A stretch of DNA of 64,000 nt from Pseudomonas sp. BCA17 (GCF_004519405.1 NZ_SGWI01000010.1:124001-188000), one strand, 5' to 3'; counted from the stretch's first letter, positions 21,201 to 31,751 are shown. Notes: generated from the letters alone by a model not told the origin. Program-made: numbers and translations.

Positions 21201-24200
21201 GTGCAACAACTGGCCGCTGGCTGCTGCACGGTGCTGGACGTTCCCGAGCAGGATTGCGCCGTTGATTATCAGCAGACGGCACTCGCGCTGTTGCAGCAAA
21301 TCCGGTTGCTGCTCGGTGCGGGCGGCGGACGGCGGTTGCTGCAGCTCGCCGTGCATAACCCGAATGACGACCGGATAATCGGCGGCCTCGCGGCGATGCT
21401 GCGCAGTTTGCAGCTGGAAGTGCCGGACGTGACCGGCCAGGTGATCGAGCTGGACGAACAGCAATCACTGGTGCAACGGCTAGCGGACAACGCCGCTGCC
21501 GGCGATGTCGGGATTCGCTACCAGGCGGGTCGTCGCCAAGTGCAACACTGGCGTCCTTGCCCGGCGGTCGATCTGGCGATTGACGCTCCGTGGAAGGACC
21601 GTGGTGTGTACCTGATTACCGGTGGCCTCGGCGGCCTCGGCCGGCTGTTCGCCCAGGCCATCGCCGCCAGTGTCAGCGATGCCACCTTGATTCTCACTGG
21701 CCGTTCAGCGCTGGCCCCGCACCTGCTGGCCGGAATTGACCCGGGCCGCAACCAGATCGAATACCGCCAGCTGGATGTCAGCGACGCCGAGGCGGTGCAG
21801 CGCCTGATCGACGGGATTGTCGCCGGGCATCATGGCCTCAACGGCGTGTTGCACAGCGCCGGGGTGATCCGCGACAGCCTGCTGATTAACAAACAGGATG
21901 ACGAACTGAAACAGGTGATGGCGGCCAAGGTGGCCGGCACCCGCAACCTGGACCTGGCCACCGCCGGATTGGCACTGGATTTCTGGATCTGTTTTTCCTC
22001 CGGCACCGGCGTCGTCGGCAATGCCGGTCAGGCTGACTACGCGGCAGCCAACGCTTTTGTTGACCGCTACGCCGTGTATCGCAACCAATTGACCGCCCAA
22101 GGTCTGCGCCGTGGTCAGAGCCTGGCGATCAACTGGCCGCTGTGGAAAGAGGGCGGCATGCAGGTCGATGAAGCGACCGCGCAGCAGATGGCGCACAGCA
22201 CCGGCATGGTCGCCATGCCGAGCAACGCCGGGATTCACGCCCTGCGCCAGTGCGTTGCGTTGGCGTTGCCGCAGGTGCTGGTGATGCACGGTCGGCGTGA
22301 GCCGATTACCGCGTTGGTCAGCGGTGCCACCCATGTCTCAATGCCGCAACCTGCCCCGCAGGTTGCCCCCAACAGTGACGCACCATTGACCGAAGCGCTG
22401 CACCGGGCATTGATCGAGCTGGTGTCCACGCAGATGAAAATCCCCGCTGGCGAAATCCGGCTCGATGTGGAGTTCAGTCAGTACGGCTTCGACTCGATCA
22501 GTCTGACCACGCTGGCCAACACCCTGAAACAGCAATGGCGGCTCAATCTGGCGCCAACGATCTTTTTCGAACACGCCACGGTCGGCCGTTTCGCCGCGTA
22601 TCTGGAGCGCGAGCACCGCAGCGCATTGGACGCCAGACTCGCGCCGCAAATAGCGGCGCCGATAGTGCTGCCCCGGCAACAACAGCCGCAGGCAGCAACA
22701 GCCCCGCGCTCGCTGCCAACCGCCAGCGTTGCGCTGGCCAAACCGTCTGCCACTGAGGTTGACGATGACATCGCGGTCATCGGTGTCAGTGGCCGTTTCC
22801 CAATGGCCGATGACGTCGAGCAGTTTTTCCATAATCTCAACGACGGACGCGACTGCATCAGCGAGATTCCCGCCAACCGCTGGGACTGGCGCCAGTACTA
22901 CGGCGATCCGCACCGCGAGGTCGACAAGACCAACGTCAAGTGGGGCGGCTTTATTCACGGCGTCGATCACTTTGATCCGCTGTTCTTCGCCATCTCGCCA
23001 CGCGAAGCACAATTGATGGACCCGCAGCAGCGCCTGCTGATGACGTACGTGTGGCTGGCCATCGAAGACGCCGGCTACGCCACCGCTGATCTGGCGGGCA
23101 GCGACACCGGAATTTTCGTCGGCACCGGGGTGACCGGCTACAGCAGCCTGATCGCCAAGGCCGGCGTACCGGTCGAAGGCTATAGCGCCACGGCGATGGT
23201 GCCCTCGGTCGGCCCCAACCGCATGAGTTTCCTGCTGGATTTCCACGGCCCCAGCGAACCGGTGGAAACCGCCTGCTCGTCGTCGCTGGTGGCGATCCAC
23301 CGCGCGGTCCAGGCGATGCGCAGCGGTGATTGCCGGATGGCGGTGGTCGGCGGCGTCAACACATTGATCGCGCCCGAGGCGCAGATCAGCTTCAGCAAAG
23401 CCGGCATGCTGGCGCTGGACGGGCGCAGCAAGACTTTCTCGGCCCAGGCCAACGGCTATGCCCGTGGCGAAGGCGTCGGGATGATCGTGCTGAAAAAACG
23501 CGTCCAGGCCGAGGCCGATGGCGACCACATCTATGCGCTGATCCGCAGCACCGCGGAAAACCACGGCGGCAAGGCCAACTCGCTGACGGCACCCAACCCA
23601 CGGGCCCAGGCCGAGCTGCTGAAGTCGGCCTGGCGCAAGGCCGGGGTCGATCCGCGCAGTGTCGGCTACATCGAGGCCCATGGCACCGGTACGGAGCTGG
23701 GCGACCCGATTGAAATCAACGGCCTGAAAATGGCCTTCCGCGAACTGGCCGAAGAGCTGAGCAGCGATGCGCCGGGGCAGGGCTATTGCGGCGTCGGTTC
23801 GGTGAAGTCGAACATCGGCCACCTGGAACTGGCGGCCGGGATTGCCGGAGTGATCAAGGTCCTGCTGCAACTCAAGCACAAGACCCTGTTCAAGAGCCTG
23901 CACTGCGAACAGCTCAACCCTTATATCGAACTCGACGACAGCCCGTTTTACGTGGTCCAGCAAAGCCGACCCTGGGCCGCCCTCAAGGACCGCCACGGCC
24001 ATGAGTTGCCGCGTCGGGCGGGTGTCAGCTCGTTCGGTTTTGGCGGCGCGAATGCGCATATTCTGCTGGAGGAATATTGCGCGCCACAGCAAGCTCGCAA
24101 CGAAGCGACTTCAGGCGTACGAGCGTTTCTGCTGTCGGCTAAAAACCCGGAACGGCTGCGTGAGTCTGCCCGTCGCCTGGCAGATTTCATCGCCACCGCG

Positions 24201-27200
24201 CCTGCGCAAGACCCGCGCTACCTCGATGATCTGGCGTATACGCTGCAAGTGGGCCGCGATGTGATGCAGGAGCGGGTGGCGCTGTTGAGCGATTCCCTGG
24301 GCGATCTGCAACGCCAGCTCGGCGACTTCGCGGCGACTGGCAAAGCGCTCTATCGCGGCACCAGTGAGGGCGATAATCCGGCACTGGCGCTGTTTCGTCA
24401 GGACGAGGACATGGCCGCCGCGCTGGCGGCCTGGATCGACAAACGTAAGTACCACAAGTTGCTGGAACTGTGGGCCCAGGGCCTGACGATCGACTGGCGT
24501 CAGTTCTACCGTGACGCTCGGCCGATGCGCCGCCTAAGCCTGCCAGGTTATCCCTTTGCCGAGGAGCGCTACTGGGTCACGGACCTTGCCAGCGGCCAGG
24601 TGGCCAGCCCTGTTCAAGGAGGCATGTGGCTGCACCCGATGCTCGAACGCAATACCTCGGACTTTTATCAACAGCGTTTCAGCAGCCGTTGGCAGGGTGA
24701 CGAGAGCTGGTTTGCCGACCATCAGGTCGACAGCCGCAACACCATGCCCGGCGTCGGTTATCTGGAAATGGCCCGGGCGGCGATTGCCCGGTCGCTGGAT
24801 GCGCAGGTACTGGATGCCGGCTCGCTGCAATTGAAGAACATCGTCTGGCTGACGCCTTACACGCCGACTACGCAAAACAACGAACTGCATATCGAATTGA
24901 CGCTGGAACAACAGAAAGTCGACTTCAGGATCTACTCGCAAGCTGACGGTGTAGTGTTGGAGCACTGCAAGGGCAGTGCGCAGGTGATCCCGGCAGGCCA
25001 TGTGCAACCGCTGGATCTCGACACTCTCTGCGCCGCGCCCTGGCAGCGCAGCCTTGAAGCGGCCGCGCTGTATCCGCTGTTTGAAGCGATGGGCATCCAC
25101 TACGGTCCCGGCCATCGCGGTGTTTCGCGTCTGTGGCTGGGTGAGGGCCGGGTATTGGCCCGGCTTGAACTGGCGCCGGGGTTGTTTGACGGTGATTGGG
25201 TGCTGCATCCGGGCATGCTCGATTCCGCCGTTCAGGCTTCGATTGGCCTGCTGCAAAACCGCGATGGGACTGGCGAGACGCTGTTGCCCTTTGCCCTTGA
25301 GCAACTGAACGTCTTCGGGCGTTGCCAGCCGCAGATGTGGGCACTGATCAGCGTCGATGGGCGCAATGCGGGTAGCGCGGTGCAACGGATCGATATCGAT
25401 CTGTGCGATGAGCACGGGCAGATTGCCGTGGCGTTACGCGGGTTCAGCTCGCGGCCCATTCGGACCGGGCGTGAACGTCCCACCGATCAGTTGCTGCCGG
25501 CGGGCCTGAGCCTGCTGGCGCCTCAATGGGTTATCGCCGATAGCCCGTCGATGTCAGCGAAAGCGTTGCCCACGTTGGCCATTGGCGCATCCAGTGAGCG
25601 CCATGACTGGCTGGCCGGGTTACATCCACAGATCGAGTTTTTGCCGTCGCCGTCATCCACTATCGATGGGATCGCCGCCCAGTTGTCGGCCTGCGCACCG
25701 TTCCAACGCCTGATCTGGCTGGCGCCAGCGAAGCACAGCACGCTGATGCTGTTCCGCATGATCAAGGCGCTGTTGCAGCTGGGTTTGGCCCAACAAGCGT
25801 TGCACCTGCAACTGATCTTCACTGCCAGCATCGCCCTGCGTCCCGACGAACCGTTGGTGCCGGAGCAGGGGGCTTGTCATGGCCTGGCCGGGTCGTTGGC
25901 CAAGGAACAGGAGCAATGGCGGGTTGAGCTGATCGATCTGCCAGCGGACGGCCAACCGCTGCCACAGACAATGCCCGAGCCAACATTGCCCGCTGAATGC
26001 CTGGCCTGGCGTCAGGGTGAATGGTTTCGCCAACGCTTGTTGCCGCTGACCGAGGGGGCGCCAACAGACGCTGGCGCTGTGCATTACCGCGAAGGCGGCG
26101 TGTACGTGGTGATCGGCGGCGCCGGTGGCATTGGCGAAGTTTGGACACGCCATTTGATCAGCCATTGGCGTGCGCAAGTGGTCTGGCTGGGCCGCCGCGT
26201 GGCTGACGATCAGATCAATCAAAAACTCGCGACGCTGGCGCAGTTTGCCCGCCAACACAATGCGGCGGCGCCGCTGTATCTCCAGGCCGACGCTACCGAT
26301 GCCGGGCCACTGACACGGGCCAGGCAGCAAGTGGTCGAGACCTGCGGGCCGATCAATGGCTGGGTGCATTCGGCATTGGTGCTGGGCGATGCGCGGCTTG
26401 CGCAGATGGACGAGGCGCAGTTCAGCGCCGTGTTCGACGCCAAGCGCCTGACCAGTCTCGCCATGGCCCAGGTCTGTACGGCGGCGGACAACCCGGTGTT
26501 GGACTTCGTGCTGTTTTTCTCCTCCATGATTGCCTTCAGCCGAGCCGCCGGCCAGGGCAACTACGCCGCTGGCTGCGCCTTTGCCGACGCCTTTGCCGCG
26601 CAGCTCGGTCAGCACGGTCCATGCCCGGTCAAGGTCATTAACTGGGGATATTGGGGTTCGGTGGGCGTGGTTGCCGATGCGGGTTACCGGGCGCGGATGG
26701 CGGCGCAGGGCCTGGGCTCGATTGAACCGCAAGAGGGCATGGCGGCGCTGGACCGGTTGCTGGCCAGTCCCTTGCCGCAGTTGGGGCTGATCAAGTTGCT
26801 GGAGCCGATGGCCATCGCCGGCATCGACAGCGGCTGGCAGCTCGATTGCTACCCGGCGCAGGAATCACTGGCGTCCGATGACTGGGCGCAGGTCGTTCGG
26901 CACTGCGCTCCGGCGCCGCAACATCACCCGGCGGCCAACGAGATGAACCGGCTGTTGCTGGCGCAGACCTTCGCCTGCCTCGGTGAACTGGCTGCTGGCG
27001 GACCGCTGACCGAGCAACGGATCGCCGCCGAGCCGGCCGTGGCGGCCAATCTGCAAGCCCATCCGTTCTACCGTCGCTGGCTGCGTGAAAGCCTGCGCTT
27101 GTTGACTGAGAATGCTGATATCGACGCACACGGCCAGTTGTTGTCGGCCCTGCCTGAGCCGGCAACGCTCTGGTCGCAATGGCAACAGGCCAGCGAGCAG

Positions 27201-30200
27201 TGGCGCCGCGACGCCGATCTGCACGCTCAGTTGCAATTGGTGCAAACCTGCGCCCGTGCGCTGCCGGCGATCCTGCGCGGCGAGCAGCCGGCTACCGGGG
27301 TGATGTTCCCCGACGGTTCGATGGCGTTGGTGGAGGGCATCTACAAAAACAACCGGGTCTGCGACTACTTCAACGCCGTGCTCGGCGAGGTGGTGGCCGA
27401 TGTCGCTCGCCGTCAGGCGCAGAGCGGCAGGCCGTTGCGGATTCTGGAAATCGGCGCCGGCACGGGCGGCACCACCGCCGGGCTGATCGACACGCTGCGC
27501 CCGTGGCAACAAGGGATCGGTGAATACTGCTACACCGACGTGTCCCAGGCGTTCCTGCGCCATGCCGAAACGCATTTCGCGCCCCAGGCGCCTTACCTGC
27601 GCACGGCGATTTTCGATGTCGGCCAACCCTGCGCCGAGCAAGGCATCAGCCTGCAACACTATGACTTGATGATCGCCACCAACGTGCTGCACGCAACGCC
27701 GGACCTGCGGCGCACGCTGCAAAACGCCAAGACCGCGCTGCGCCAGGGCGGCCTGCTGTTGCTCAATGAAATCAGCGACCGTTCGATGTTCACCCACCTG
27801 ACCTTCGGCCTGCTCGAAGGCTGGTGGTTGCATAACGACACGCCGCTGCGCATTCCCGGATGCCCCGGCCTGTATCCCGAGCGCTGGCGGCAACTGTTGC
27901 AGGCGCAGGGCTTTGACAGCATTGCCTTCCCGGCCTCGGCCAGTCATTCGTTGGGCCAGCAGATAGTCGTCGCCGCCAGCGATGGTGTGGTGTGCCTGCC
28001 GGCGCAGGGTGGCGCTGTCGTGGCGAACGTCGAGCCGCAGGCGCCACGCCCTGTTGCGAAAGCAGATATCGATGAAGAAGTGTTGGCGGGGCAGTGTAGG
28101 CAACTGATCACCGAGGTGCTGTCGAAGCTGGTGAACATGGCACCTGAGCGTTTGCAGCGCGACACTGCGTTCGATCGCTACGGCATCGACTCCATCTTGC
28201 AGATCAGCCTGATTCAGGCGCTGGAGAAAAGCACCGGCGAGCTGTCGCGCACCATTCTGTTCGAACACAACACCATCAATCAGCTGACGAATTACCTGCT
28301 GGCCGAACATCGGCCTGCGCTGACCAGCTATTTTGCACCCGTGCAGCAGGTTGAGCGGTCGGTGGCAGTGCAGTCGGTTGCGCCGCTCGCGGTCAGTCGT
28401 CACGCCCCGGTCAGGCCCGCGCCGCAACCGTCAACCAGCGTTGAGGCGCAGGCAGCGAACCGCGACATCGCGATTATCGGGGTCAATGGCCGCTACCCGA
28501 TGGCGGCTGATCTGGACGCCTTCTGGGACAACCTGCGCAACGGTCGCAACTGCGTCAGCGAGGCCGATGGTCAACGCTGGTCAATGGCCTCGAACGGCGA
28601 TGAGCGCTACTACGGTGGCTTCCTCGAACAGGTCGAGGCCTTTGATCATTGCCTGTTTGGCATCGGCGACGCCGACGTGCAGCACGTTTCGCCAGAGCTG
28701 CGGCAGATGCTCGAAGTGGCCTGGCTGACCTTCGAGAGCGCCGGTTACAACCGTGATGCGCTGGCCCGGTTCCAGCAGGGCGATACGGCGGCGGTTGGAG
28801 TGTTTATCGGTTCGATGTACAACCCGTCGCCGCTGCGCGAGAGCGATCCTGCGCATGCGGCGATCACGGCCAATGTCACCGACTGGCAGATCCCCAACCG
28901 GATTTCCCACTGTTTCGATCTCAAGGGCCCGAGCCTGGCGGTCAACACGGCGTGCGCCAGTTCGATGTCGGCGATCCACTTGGCCTGCCAGAGCATTTTG
29001 ATGGACGACTGTGCGATGGCGATGGCTGGCGGCGTCAACCTGATCCTCGATCCGTCCCGATACCAGACCCTCAAGCTGGCCAGTTTCCTCGGCAGTTCGG
29101 ACCTGAGCCGCGGCTTCGGCCAGAGCGACGGCATGCTGCCGGGTGAAGGCGCCGGCGCCGTGCTGCTCAAACCATTGGCGGCGGCAGTGGCCGATGGCGA
29201 CCGGATCTACGGGGTGATCAAGAGCTCCAGTGTTAATCATGGCGGCGGCAAACTGATGTACTCGGCGCCCAACACCCGCCAGCAAACCCGCTTGATCGCC
29301 GAGACCATCAAGCGCGCAGGCCTGCAACCCGCGCAGATCAACTATGTTGAAGCGGCGGCCAACGGCTCGGAACTCGGCGACCCGATTGAAGTGGCCGCGT
29401 TGAAAAAGGTCTTCGGTGAACTGCCGCCCGGCAGCTGTGCGCTGGGCACGGTGAAGTCCAATATCGGTCACCTTGAGGCGGCGTCGGGAATTTCCCAACT
29501 GACCAAAGTGTTGCTGCAACTGCAACATCAGCAGTTGGCGCCTTCGATCAATGCCGAACCGCTGAACCCGCATATTCGCCTGGAGGGCAGCGCCTTTTAT
29601 TTGCAACAACACGCTTCGCCCTGGACGGCTGATGGCTACGGTCAGCCGCGCCGTTGCCTGATCAATTCTTTTGGGGCTGGCGGAACTTACGCCAGTCTGG
29701 TGGTCGAGGAGTATCAGGAGAGTCGGGCAACGTTCAGAAACACAGGCGGTGAGCAACTGTTGATTGTCGCCGCAGCCAGCCGGGGCAGCCTCTTGGCCTA
29801 TTTGAAAAAACTCCAGACCTTAATCGATGCGAATTCGACTTTCGATCTGTCAGATCTGGCCTACAGTTTAGCCCTGCGTGAACACCGTCTGGCCCACCGC
29901 GCCGCGTTGGTGGTCGGCGACAAACAGCAACTGCGGGCACGCTTGCAATTGCTGTTGGCGGGCACACCAGATAGCGGCTGTTGGCTATCACCGGTTGATG
30001 GCATTGAAGAGGGCGAGCCTGGGACCGCGTCGGGGTCACTGATGCAAAGGGGCGAAGCCTGGAGTCGCGGTGCCGGGCTGGATATCCCGGCGCTGTACCC
30101 GAGCGGCGGCAATCGAATGGCGCTGCCCGGTTATGAGTTTGAGCATCCACTGGCGTCGCCGAAATCCGGCAGAACGCCACCCGCGTTGTTCTCCAGCGAA

Positions 30201-30290
30201 CTGTATCGGCGCATCAGTTGCGGCGAGCTGGACGCCGCACAATTTGAACGACTGCTCACCACCTCAAGCAATGAACAGGGAACGTTATGA
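18228..30290 (+). CDS. rzxD: Trans-AT PKS RzxD (KS-DH-KR-ACP / KS-DH-KR-cMT-ACP / KS0)
   Basis: This 4020-residue protein starts at ATG 18228, overlapping the rzxC stop by 4 bases, which suggests translational coupling. It has an N-terminal helical docking element (residues 1-33). Module 1: KS (Cys208; HGTGT present), DH with intact HVVGGQRIFP and DSALQ, KR (GGLGGLG, about 21607-22180), ACP (Ser1423). Module 2: KS (Cys1683), DH with HQVDSRNTMP (Ser for the conserved Gly; DSAVQ intact), KR (GGAGGIG near 26110), cMT (LEIGAGTGG near 27445), ACP (Ser3322). The protein ends with a third KS (about 28465-29700; Cys3576 in NTACASS) in which HGTGT reads AANGS (near 29350), so the first catalytic His is lost: a predicted non-elongating KS0. 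A post-KS linker and a short C-terminal helix pair (LYRRISCGELDAAQFERLL) follow. The KS0 is probably completed by the DH*-ACP that opens RzxE, so the module is split, with the P450 gene between. Confidence 0.93.
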   Translation: MSSQAFQSIIARLQQRQITADEARQLLQQLKAGAQATTETPSATRPKVHDEIAVIGMSGQFPAADNVERFWHNLSTGADGVVELGERYLDAERSYSAERQPGKTYCKWGGVLEQRDDFDPLFFNISPRDAESMNPHQRLILQESWKALEDAGYNPKSFRDQSVGIFVGAEPTGYFHETFIGASDAIIASRLSYFLDFKGPALVVNTGCSSSATAIHLACESLRNGEVDLALAGGVFATLGEPGLISLAQMDMLSPTGHCHTFDQRSDGIVLSEAVGMLTLKRLSQALADGDPIYGVICASGMNQDGASNGITAPSGQAQERLISELYSRFGIDPRQISYVEAHGTGTPLGDPVEVNALARAFRQFTDDTGYCALGSAKAHIGHTSAAAGVVSLIKILLSMKHRQLPGLLNFELLNPRIELAGSAFHIHAEPREWLGSGPKMAALNSFGHSGTNVHMVIREAPEVAAAPVTDEARPCLLPLSARTADSLKRYARRVRQALLDPALRLPDLAYTLQTGRLAQAHRLIFLCSDKDQLRQQLNDWLDGRSPRHCWSGQIDTAERADIEVPAIVDQTSLQPLAEAWVMGGKLDWAEFNRQHRGDARRVHAPVYPFVRQNFWIAPAHRGAAGGEAQVGPGITERNLHPFLARNTSDLQRQRFSSVFDGEAFFLKQHVVGGQRIFPGVAHLEMARAAVVMATAGRQPSFSQVVWLRPLIIGAQPRQVDIELTLEDDEQIRFEISSRELDLLTGQAKGEPLLHSQGLAGFAETSAPQQVDLAALKARMTGGQLSAKQCYDAYQAMTFEHGPAYQGLQAVDLGRGEVLAQLLLPACQRDSLEDYVLHPSLMDSALQAAIALSLGAEVVLSEDERQHLPPLTRPTLPFGLESLQILDRCSESMWARVSYAERRDDQQTDSGLQRLNIELFDQQGKLCVLMQGFTSRVLGNPTEPATSDQPLMETLLFQPQWIDEVPPLAQAPNFSQRLILLSGFDSTITAEVQQLAAGCCTVLDVPEQDCAVDYQQTALALLQQIRLLLGAGGGRRLLQLAVHNPNDDRIIGGLAAMLRSLQLEVPDVTGQVIELDEQQSLVQRLADNAAAGDVGIRYQAGRRQVQHWRPCPAVDLAIDAPWKDRGVYLITGGLGGLGRLFAQAIAASVSDATLILTGRSALAPHLLAGIDPGRNQIEYRQLDVSDAEAVQRLIDGIVAGHHGLNGVLHSAGVIRDSLLINKQDDELKQVMAAKVAGTRNLDLATAGLALDFWICFSSGTGVVGNAGQADYAAANAFVDRYAVYRNQLTAQGLRRGQSLAINWPLWKEGGMQVDEATAQQMAHSTGMVAMPSNAGIHALRQCVALALPQVLVMHGRREPITALVSGATHVSMPQPAPQVAPNSDAPLTEALHRALIELVSTQMKIPAGEIRLDVEFSQYGFDSISLTTLANTLKQQWRLNLAPTIFFEHATVGRFAAYLEREHRSALDARLAPQIAAPIVLPRQQQPQAATAPRSLPTASVALAKPSATEVDDDIAVIGVSGRFPMADDVEQFFHNLNDGRDCISEIPANRWDWRQYYGDPHREVDKTNVKWGGFIHGVDHFDPLFFAISPREAQLMDPQQRLLMTYVWLAIEDAGYATADLAGSDTGIFVGTGVTGYSSLIAKAGVPVEGYSATAMVPSVGPNRMSFLLDFHGPSEPVETACSSSLVAIHRAVQAMRSGDCRMAVVGGVNTLIAPEAQISFSKAGMLALDGRSKTFSAQANGYARGEGVGMIVLKKRVQAEADGDHIYALIRSTAENHGGKANSLTAPNPRAQAELLKSAWRKAGVDPRSVGYIEAHGTGTELGDPIEINGLKMAFRELAEELSSDAPGQGYCGVGSVKSNIGHLELAAGIAGVIKVLLQLKHKTLFKSLHCEQLNPYIELDDSPFYVVQQSRPWAALKDRHGHELPRRAGVSSFGFGGANAHILLEEYCAPQQARNEATSGVRAFLLSAKNPERLRESARRLADFIATAPAQDPRYLDDLAYTLQVGRDVMQERVALLSDSLGDLQRQLGDFAATGKALYRGTSEGDNPALALFRQDEDMAAALAAWIDKRKYHKLLELWAQGLTIDWRQFYRDARPMRRLSLPGYPFAEERYWVTDLASGQVASPVQGGMWLHPMLERNTSDFYQQRFSSRWQGDESWFADHQVDSRNTMPGVGYLEMARAAIARSLDAQVLDAGSLQLKNIVWLTPYTPTTQNNELHIELTLEQQKVDFRIYSQADGVVLEHCKGSAQVIPAGHVQPLDLDTLCAAPWQRSLEAAALYPLFEAMGIHYGPGHRGVSRLWLGEGRVLARLELAPGLFDGDWVLHPGMLDSAVQASIGLLQNRDGTGETLLPFALEQLNVFGRCQPQMWALISVDGRNAGSAVQRIDIDLCDEHGQIAVALRGFSSRPIRTGRERPTDQLLPAGLSLLAPQWVIADSPSMSAKALPTLAIGASSERHDWLAGLHPQIEFLPSPSSTIDGIAAQLSACAPFQRLIWLAPAKHSTLMLFRMIKALLQLGLAQQALHLQLIFTASIALRPDEPLVPEQGACHGLAGSLAKEQEQWRVELIDLPADGQPLPQTMPEPTLPAECLAWRQGEWFRQRLLPLTEGAPTDAGAVHYREGGVYVVIGGAGGIGEVWTRHLISHWRAQVVWLGRRVADDQINQKLATLAQFARQHNAAAPLYLQADATDAGPLTRARQQVVETCGPINGWVHSALVLGDARLAQMDEAQFSAVFDAKRLTSLAMAQVCTAADNPVLDFVLFFSSMIAFSRAAGQGNYAAGCAFADAFAAQLGQHGPCPVKVINWGYWGSVGVVADAGYRARMAAQGLGSIEPQEGMAALDRLLASPLPQLGLIKLLEPMAIAGIDSGWQLDCYPAQESLASDDWAQVVRHCAPAPQHHPAANEMNRLLLAQTFACLGELAAGGPLTEQRIAAEPAVAANLQAHPFYRRWLRESLRLLTENADIDAHGQLLSALPEPATLWSQWQQASEQWRRDADLHAQLQLVQTCARALPAILRGEQPATGVMFPDGSMALVEGIYKNNRVCDYFNAVLGEVVADVARRQAQSGRPLRILEIGAGTGGTTAGLIDTLRPWQQGIGEYCYTDVSQAFLRHAETHFAPQAPYLRTAIFDVGQPCAEQGISLQHYDLMIATNVLHATPDLRRTLQNAKTALRQGGLLLLNEISDRSMFTHLTFGLLEGWWLHNDTPLRIPGCPGLYPERWRQLLQAQGFDSIAFPASASHSLGQQIVVAASDGVVCLPAQGGAVVANVEPQAPRPVAKADIDEEVLAGQCRQLITEVLSKLVNMAPERLQRDTAFDRYGIDSILQISLIQALEKSTGELSRTILFEHNTINQLTNYLLAEHRPALTSYFAPVQQVERSVAVQSVAPLAVSRHAPVRPAPQPSTSVEAQAANRDIAIIGVNGRYPMAADLDAFWDNLRNGRNCVSEADGQRWSMASNGDERYYGGFLEQVEAFDHCLFGIGDADVQHVSPELRQMLEVAWLTFESAGYNRDALARFQQGDTAAVGVFIGSMYNPSPLRESDPAHAAITANVTDWQIPNRISHCFDLKGPSLAVNTACASSMSAIHLACQSILMDDCAMAMAGGVNLILDPSRYQTLKLASFLGSSDLSRGFGQSDGMLPGEGAGAVLLKPLAAAVADGDRIYGVIKSSSVNHGGGKLMYSAPNTRQQTRLIAETIKRAGLQPAQINYVEAAANGSELGDPIEVAALKKVFGELPPGSCALGTVKSNIGHLEAASGISQLTKVLLQLQHQQLAPSINAEPLNPHIRLEGSAFYLQQHASPWTADGYGQPRRCLINSFGAGGTYASLVVEEYQESRATFRNTGGEQLLIVAAASRGSLLAYLKKLQTLIDANSTFDLSDLAYSLALREHRLAHRAALVVGDKQQLRARLQLLLAGTPDSGCWLSPVDGIEEGEPGTASGSLMQRGEAWSRGAGLDIPALYPSGGNRMALPGYEFEHPLASPKSGRTPPALFSSELYRRISCGELDAAQFERLLTTSSNEQGTL

Positions 30291-31696
30291 GCCAGATACA
30301 AGACACCGACACACCCACGCAAAGTGACGCAGTCGCCGGTCAACACGCGTACAAGGCCGCCCATCCGATTGCCGCCAACGTGAAAATGAAAGACGGTTTT
30401 CCGGTCATGCCTGGCAAAATTCCCTTGCTCGGTCATGTGCACAAGATCGGCAAGGATGCGCTCGGTGAATTGCGCCAGGCCGAGGCCACGTGCGGGCCGA
30501 TCTTCTGGACCTACTTCGGCACCCAGTTGCCGGTACTCCAAATCCTCGACGAGGCCGGCCTGGCGATCCTGCAGAACAAATACACCGACAATTCGTTCCT
30601 GCGCGAACAGATGCCGGTGATTACCGGCGAGGCCATGAACGCGTTCGATGGCCCGCGCCACCGCAATGCGCGGCGCGCCAGTACCGATGCGTTTACCCCC
30701 AAGGGGCTGACCCGCGCCCAGGTCGGCCAGTTCATCGTGGAAACCATCGATCAACGGCTCAAGCACTGGAGCCGCGAGAACAAACTGGCGATTTTTCCGC
30801 AGACCAAGGACATCGCCCTCGAAGTGGTATTTCGCGTTCTGGGTATTGAAACCCACGAGCTGGAAGTGTGGCGTCACCAGTACGAAGAGTTTTTCCTGGG
30901 CATGATTCCGTTGAAGGTCAACCTGCCCGGTTTCCCGGCCTGGCGTTGCCGCAAGGCGCGGGGCTGGCTGGAGCAGCGGGTGGCGCAGATTGTCGCCACC
31001 ACACGGGCCAACAATGACCACGACAGTCTGGTCGGGGCGATGATCTTTGGCCGCGATGACCACGGCAACGGCATGTCCGAAGTCGAACTGGTGCACAACA
31101 TCCTCGGCCTGGGCTTTGCGGGCTCGGAAACCACCGCCGCTGTGATGGCCTGGTCGGCGCTGATGCTGTCGCAGCATCCGCACGTCTGGCAGCAGTTGTG
31201 CGAGCAGGTCGCGGGCCTGGACAGCATGCCCGTTACCCACGAGGAACTGGTCAAACAGGTGCCGCTGGCCGAAGGGATATTCCGCGAAACCATGCGCCTC
31301 TATCCACCGGCACCGTTTGAAATGCGCAAGGTGCACACTGCGTTCGAATTGATGGGCCACACCATCCCGGCCGGGGTGATGGCCGGGGTCAGCCTGCTGC
31401 ATGTTTCACGCAACCCCGAACGCTACCCCGATCCCGACAGCTGGCGGCCGGAACGCTGGCTGGGCCTGGACCGTGCGCTGAACCAGGTGGAAACCTGCCA
31501 GTTCGGCGGCGGTCCGCACGCGTGCCTCGGGCGACATGTCGCGGCGCTGGAAATCACCCTGTTTATCGCGATGCTGGCTCGTGAGCTGGGGCCCAAGGGC
31601 CTCACGCCACGGCTGGTGGGCAAGATGCCGCCGCCGGCCTATCTGCCATTTTTGCGGCCCTCGAACAAAGCCTTCCTCGACTTCAGCGGCGCCTGA
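30287..31696 (+). CDS. rzxH: Cytochrome P450 tailoring oxidase RzxH
   Basis: This is a 469-residue cytochrome P450. Its ATG overlaps the rzxD stop (ATGA) and has a good AGGGAA ribosome binding site just upstream. The I-helix oxygen-activation motif is AGSETT (278-283), the K-helix ExxR is E334-R337, and the haem-binding loop is FGGGPHACLG with ligand Cys413. There is no obvious signal peptide or membrane anchor, so it is a soluble class needing an external ferredoxin/reductase, neither of which is in the window. Its position between two megasynthase genes matches rhiH/rzxH of rhizoxin clusters, where the P450 carries out a late oxidation of the macrolide; the exact site of oxidation cannot be read from sequence. 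It is almost certainly co-transcribed with rzxD and rzxE. Confidence 0.93.
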   Translation: MSQIQDTDTPTQSDAVAGQHAYKAAHPIAANVKMKDGFPVMPGKIPLLGHVHKIGKDALGELRQAEATCGPIFWTYFGTQLPVLQILDEAGLAILQNKYTDNSFLREQMPVITGEAMNAFDGPRHRNARRASTDAFTPKGLTRAQVGQFIVETIDQRLKHWSRENKLAIFPQTKDIALEVVFRVLGIETHELEVWRHQYEEFFLGMIPLKVNLPGFPAWRCRKARGWLEQRVAQIVATTRANNDHDSLVGAMIFGRDDHGNGMSEVELVHNILGLGFAGSETTAAVMAWSALMLSQHPHVWQQLCEQVAGLDSMPVTHEELVKQVPLAEGIFRETMRLYPPAPFEMRKVHTAFELMGHTIPAGVMAGVSLLHVSRNPERYPDPDSWRPERWLGLDRALNQVETCQFGGGPHACLGRHVAALEITLFIAMLARELGPKGLTPRLVGKMPPPAYLPFLRPSNKAFLDFSGA

Positions 31697-31751
31697 TCGG
31701 GCAGGGCGCACAGCATAATTCGGTATTGCAGCACTATCAGAACCAGGGATT